Positions 60,560 through 64,000 of a stretch of 64,000 nt of DNA are shown one piece after another. The notes under the pieces were generated by a model. It saw nothing but the letters and a program-made list of their open reading frames with translations, did not search any database and was not told the origin of the DNA. Position numbers and translations under genes: made by a program. The DNA is taken from positions 1,922,001 to 1,986,000 of the forward strand of contig NZ_CP107785.1 of NCBI RefSeq assembly GCF_036345915.1, given 5' to 3'. The number at the start of each line of letters is the position of its first letter. The first letter of the stretch is position 1. This DNA comes from Nocardia sp. NBC_00565. GTDB lineage: Bacteria > Actinomycetota > Actinomycetes > Mycobacteriales > Mycobacteriaceae.

Positions 60560-62100
60560 GCGCGCCGTCCACGGGTCGACTGCTTTACAACCAGTCGGCG
60601 ATTGTTCAGATGCAGCAGGCCGTGTGCGGTGCGGACCACGGTCGAGCCCGGATGTTCGGAGACGGTAAGGGTGACGCCGCTGTCGGAGCCGGTGGTGCCC
60701 TCGACGCGGCCGCTCACCGGGACCCATGCGGTGGAGGCGGCGTCGAGCAGACGCAGCAGCACCTCGGTCTCGCGTTCGTCGAGCACGCGGTCGTGCACGT
60801 CGGCGGCGGCGAGGGATTTGGCGGCCTCGGCGCGGGCGCGCTGTGCGTCGAGCTGGGCTTCGCGCAGTCGGCGCATTCCGGCGTCATTGCGTTGAATCCG
60901 AGCGGGCGCGCCGGCCTGCGGCGGCCTGCCCGTTTCGGCGAGGGTGCGGGAGATCTCCAGTGGCGGCGCCTCCCACCAGGACCGGATGGCCGGGATCAGA
61001 TCGGCGTCCGGATGTTCCAAGGAAAGGTGGCGTGGCCTGCCGAGACCGAAGACAGCGTCGAAAAGCGCGTGCGCGCTGTCCGCGGTGGGCGCGGCGGTGA
61101 ACCAGCCGGCGAGATGCCGCAGTGCCGACTCGCGGCTGACTCCGCCCTTGCGCGCGTCCGTGACCCGACGCAACAGCGACAGCACCGCGGCGATGGCGCT
61201 CATTGTCGCCTCGCGCAGCCGGTCCGCCTCGGTCGAGGAGGATTCACCAGGAATATCGGAAGCCGTCGCGACGAACCAGGTTCGCAGACCGTTCCAGCGC
61301 GCCCGCCAATCCGCCTGCCGCTCAGCCACACTGAGCAACACCCGCTCATCACAGCCCGCCGCCCGCTCGATGAGTTCATCGACGCCGGTCTCCTCGATCA
61401 CACCGATCGCCGCGGCCAGGCGCGGTGCGAAGCGCGCCAGATCCATGCTGAACTCCCGCATATGCGCGAGCAGCGCGTCCTTGTGCGCCAGGAACGACTC
61501 CGGGGTGATCTCGGTGGTGCGCACCATATCGCCGAGCGAGAGATAGAAATGCGCGGCCCGCGCCGCCATATCCGATAGCGCGGCATCGAGTCGGCGCAGC
61601 GTGCGGTACACGCGCTCGGCGTCACCGGCCTTGTTCGCCGCGGCGAGGGTATTGAGATCCGCCAGCAACTCCGGCAACACCAGCCGCGACAGCGCGGCCT
61701 CGTCCATCCGCGCCTCGAGCACCCCCGCGACCGCCCGATACGCCTTGAACCCGGCCTGTGTGAGCTGATACACGTAATGCCGATTCCGATACTCCGCCAA
61801 CGTCGCGGCACGCGTCCCGTCGTAACTGCGCTCGACCACGCCCCACTGATGCAGCTGATCCAACAGCGGCCCGATCTCCGCCCCCGTCAACTGCGGCGCG
61901 TCACCGCCACTGCGCTCGATCCAACTCGCCACATCGTCGGCATGCAGCAACACCACATACGCCGCCCGCGCATGGTCGAACGCCCGCAGCACCCACAGAT
62001 ACTCCGCCCGCTTCTCAGCCGTGGCGAAGGAAAACAGCCGAAGCCGCTCATCCCACAGCGCGGGCGCGGCGTACGGCAGGCCGTCAACGGAGTCGGTCAC
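60556..62100 (-). CDS. jetA: Wadjet JetA-like protein (DUF2397, TIGR02677 type)
   Basis: A 514-aa kleisin-like subunit of the type II Wadjet complex. Family blocks include EKRAEYLWVLRAFDHARAAY, VERSYDGTRAATLAEYRNRH, YVYQLTQAGFKAYRAV, ALRHLAGWFTAAPTADSAHA and HLNNRRLVVKQSTRGRR. GTG at 62100 is preferred (VTDSVDGLPYA); an ATG at 62151 would add 17 residues of uncertain character. It is the first gene of a three-gene operon, jetA-jetB-jetC. Confidence 0.84.
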   Translation of the reverse strand: MTDSVDGLPYAAPALWDERLRLFSFATAEKRAEYLWVLRAFDHARAAYVVLLHADDVASWIERSGGDAPQLTGAEIGPLLDQLHQWGVVERSYDGTRAATLAEYRNRHYVYQLTQAGFKAYRAVAGVLEARMDEAALSRLVLPELLADLNTLAAANKAGDAERVYRTLRRLDAALSDMAARAAHFYLSLGDMVRTTEITPESFLAHKDALLAHMREFSMDLARFAPRLAAAIGVIEETGVDELIERAAGCDERVLLSVAERQADWRARWNGLRTWFVATASDIPGESSSTEADRLREATMSAIAAVLSLLRRVTDARKGGVSRESALRHLAGWFTAAPTADSAHALFDAVFGLGRPRHLSLEHPDADLIPAIRSWWEAPPLEISRTLAETGRPPQAGAPARIQRNDAGMRRLREAQLDAQRARAEAAKSLAAADVHDRVLDERETEVLLRLLDAASTAWVPVSGRVEGTTGSDSGVTLTVSEHPGSTVVRTAHGLLHLNNRRLVVKQSTRGRRA

Positions 62101-62196
62101 CGGGAACAGGGTAGTAGCGGGTCGGTCGCGGCCTACAAGTCCGACCCCCATTCGGCGTGGCTGCGTCCGGTTTGCCCCTGTTCGCTCCAGGGTGCG

Positions 62197-62541
62197 TCAG
62201 AGGTCGAACCGGGCCCGCACTCCGATCTTGACCTGGTCGAGCACTTCCGGAGCAAGATCACCGACGTGTTCGGTGAAACTGTCCTTGGCGACGATCGCGA
62301 TATCGTACAGTGCGATCACCCGCGTGCCCTCGGGCATTGCGACAGTGAGCAATTGGTGCCGTGACGGTACCTCGCGAGCCTCCCGCACCGGCGCCGCGAC
62401 CAGCATGGGGCGCTGCCGGATCACCACATCGGAGTCGACGACGACCACGGTTGCGCGCCGCCCGGAGATCGGGCTGACGAGATTCCAAACCTGGCCTTGA
62501 TGTGTGCGGGACCGCGCCAGGCTGCGTATCCCGGGCCGCAT
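62197..62541 (-). CDS. Possible PemK/MazF-like protein
   Basis: A 114-aa frame whose sequence GQVWNLVSPISGRRATVVVV, then VIALYDIAIVAKDSFTEHVG and DLAPEVLDQVKIG, follows the beta-barrel pattern of PemK/MazF toxins (G-x-VW start, strand-rich middle, and the 'iG.L..e.l..v' end). RNase residues are not clearly assignable and the first 15 residues look doubtful. ATG at 62541 used; 62568 is the alternative. No antitoxin gene is obvious beside it. Confidence 0.45.
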   Translation of the reverse strand: MRPGIRSLARSRTHQGQVWNLVSPISGRRATVVVVDSDVVIRQRPMLVAAPVREAREVPSRHQLLTVAMPEGTRVIALYDIAIVAKDSFTEHVGDLAPEVLDQVKIGVRARFDL

Positions 62542-62587
62542 CCGAACACGACCGCGGCAGCGCCTCACTACAGCTCACCGGCCACGG

Positions 62588-62719
62588 CGATCTCTGCTCG
62601 CGGACGCGCGGGACTATCAACGTCGAGTCTTCGCCGGCCTCACCGCCGACTGGAGCCCCGACGACCGGCAGCGCTGTGCCGACTATCTCCACGGTGTAGC
62701 GGATCAACTGCGGCGGTGA
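62588..62719 (+). pseudogene. Possible MarR C-terminal remnant
   Basis: About 44 codons read RSLLADARDYQRRVFAGL followed by SPDDRQRCADYLHGVADQLRR, like the dimerisation helices at the end of MarR regulators. No DNA-binding domain precedes it in frame. It may be the end of a decayed regulator. Low confidence. Confidence 0.3.
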
Positions 62720-62763
62720 CCTTCCGGAATTACCCAGCCTGCGGGCGCAGCCGCTCGGTGGAT

Positions 62764-64000
62764 CTACTTCGCGGGCGGCGGGGATAAGAGGCGGCGGAGC
62801 AAGGTCTTGGCTTGTTCGATGACCGCGTCTATGCCGTTGTGGGCGGGCATGTTCGGGTCGGCAATGTCGAGAACTCGGCCCAGGTTGTTCAGGGCGAACT
62901 CCATGTCGCGGAGGGCTCGGGGGCTGGCCGGGTCTGTCTCCAAGAGATCCTTGGCGATCGAGAGGGCTTCTCGATAGACCTCAACGGCGGTGTCGAGATC
63001 GGCTTCGCGTTCGGCGGTTTGGCCGATGGCGGACAGGATCAGGGCGACGTCGCGATGCAGTTGAGGGTTGTCCGGGTCGTTGGCGGCTAGGCGGCGCGCC
63101 AAGACCAGGGCTTCGGTGTTGTGGCGGAAGGCCAGGGTGTAGGCGCCGGTCGCGGCGGCTACCTTGGCCAGTTGGTGGTGGGAGATGCTGAGGTCGCGTT
63201 GTTTTTCGGTGTTGGTGGGGTCGGCGGTGGCGAGTTGTCGTGCCAGGGTGAGGGATTGGGTGTAGTGGTGGTCGGCGGCCAGGTAGTCGCCGGTGCATAT
63301 GGCGAGGTCGCCGAGTTTGTCGTGCGAGATGCTGAGGTCGCGCTGATTTCGGGCGTTGCGCGGGTCGGCGTCGGCGAATCTGCGGTGGATGGCCAGGGAT
63401 CGGGTGTAATGCGACAGGGCGGTGTCGAGTTCGCCGAGTTGCAGGGCGACATCGCCGGAGCGGTTGAGGGCAATGGCCAGGTCGCGTTGGTATTCGGCAT
63501 TGCCGGGGTCCTTCTCGGCGAGTTCGCGGTGGATGGCCAGGGATTCGGTGAAGAAGTTGGCTGCTTCCTCGGGGGTTTCGAAAAGTAGCGCGGTGTCGCC
63601 GATCTGCTGCATGGCGATGGCGACGTCGCGCGCGATTTCGGTATCGCCGGGATCGGCCCGCGACAGTTCATTACTGATGAGGAGCTTCTCGAGGTAATGG
63701 CGGCTGGCGGTGTCGCCGTGTCCAGCGCGCATGGCGAGGTCGCCGAGTTTGCCGTGGGCGATGGCCAGACCGCGGCGAGATTCGGCGGCGTCGGGGCCGA
63801 TGTCGGTGAGATCACCATGCACGGTGAGGGATTCGGTGTAGAGCCGATGGGCGCCGTCGAGATCCGCGGTGAGCACGGCCAGGTCGCCGAGCCGGATGCA
63901 GGCGTTGGCGAGGTCGCGGCGCAGGTCGACCCGGGTGGCGTCGTTATCGGCGAGAGCCCGGCGGATCGCGACCGCCTCGGTGTGGTGGGCGAGTGCGGCG
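62764..64000 (-). CDS. TPR-repeat protein, 5' end beyond the window
   Basis: An open minus-strand frame runs from the window end to a stop at 62764, giving about 412 codons. It holds eight repeats of 48 residues with the pattern HYTRSLAIHRRFADADPRN followed by QRDLSISHDKLGDLA, the tetratricopeptide arrays typical of actinobacterial proteins that carry an N-terminal NTPase, protease or TIR-like domain. An ATG at 63876 is internal since the repeats continue upstream. The effector domain, if any, is outside the window. A scaffold or sensor role is likely. Confidence 0.8.
   Translation of the reverse strand, partial: AALAHHTEAVAIRRALADNDATRVDLRRDLANACIRLGDLAVLTADLDGAHRLYTESLTVHGDLTDIGPDAAESRRGLAIAHGKLGDLAMRAGHGDTASRHYLEKLLISNELSRADPGDTEIARDVAIAMQQIGDTALLFETPEEAANFFTESLAIHRELAEKDPGNAEYQRDLAIALNRSGDVALQLGELDTALSHYTRSLAIHRRFADADPRNARNQRDLSISHDKLGDLAICTGDYLAADHHYTQSLTLARQLATADPTNTEKQRDLSISHHQLAKVAAATGAYTLAFRHNTEALVLARRLAANDPDNPQLHRDVALILSAIGQTAEREADLDTAVEVYREALSIAKDLLETDPASPRALRDMEFALNNLGRVLDIADPNMPAHNGIDAVIEQAKTLLRRLLSPPPAK

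Overview
The window is high-GC actinobacterial chromosome, most likely Nocardia or a close mycolata relative. Supporting signs are GC-rich codon use with many GTG starts, ATGA/GTGA stop-start overlaps, an MmpL transporter with a condensation-type acyltransferase, a DUF3558 lipoprotein, RecBCD, mycofactocin-type genes, an F420-type LLM oxidoreductase, and an NltA-D set like that of nocardiolactone producers. No rRNA, tRNA, insertion sequence or CRISPR array was seen. The first gene (recC) and the last (a TPR protein) run off the ends.

Layout. 1-8.0 kb: recC (partial), recB and recD, with a strong hairpin at the end of recC and tiny coupled ORFs between recB, recD and the next gene. 8.0-10.7 kb: an ECF sigma factor, two O6-alkylguanine-DNA alkyltransferases, a 2OG-Fe(II) dioxygenase and a stand-alone Ada zinc domain, which together look like an alkylation-damage island. 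10.8-12.4 kb: a DinB-like protein, a DUF3558 lipoprotein and its coupled small partner.

12.45-20.75 kb: a seven-gene minus-strand operon, the most notable block. It encodes two OleA-like thiolases (one without the catalytic residues), an OleC-like beta-lactone synthetase, a small membrane protein, an OleD-like reductase, a condensation-type acyltransferase and an MmpL pump. There is no OleB decarboxylase, so the expected product is a beta-lactone lipid, as with nocardiolactone or lipstatin. A Baeyer-Villiger monooxygenase is divergent from it.

22.6-28.6 kb: TetR-controlled redox genes (PF10118 protein plus 2Fe-2S reductase; aldehyde dehydrogenase plus SDR) with visible palindromic operators. 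28.6-40.3 kb: PrmC-like methyltransferase, YdcF protein, a FolD paralogue without the catalytic lysine, MarR/ABC exporter, HxlR/quinone reductase, a long repeat-rich membrane protein, an L,D-transpeptidase, an FTCD_C/FchA-like protein and an LLM oxidoreductase.

40.3-46.2 kb: a partner-switching block with RsbR, RsbS and RsbT homologues (stressosome core), an RsbX-like phosphatase, a large PAS-GAF-SpoIIE-ATPase protein and a separate STAS protein. 46.3-48.9 kb: mftR, mftE and mftD without mftA, mftB, mftC or mftF. 49-53.2 kb: MarR, class I fumarase, an RHH protein, a cold-shock-like miniprotein and a VanY peptidase. 53.6-62.1 kb: an MFS transporter and a type II Wadjet-like set (JetA, JetB, JetC) with no JetD. 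62.2-64 kb: a possible PemK/MazF-like protein, a regulator remnant and a TPR-repeat protein.
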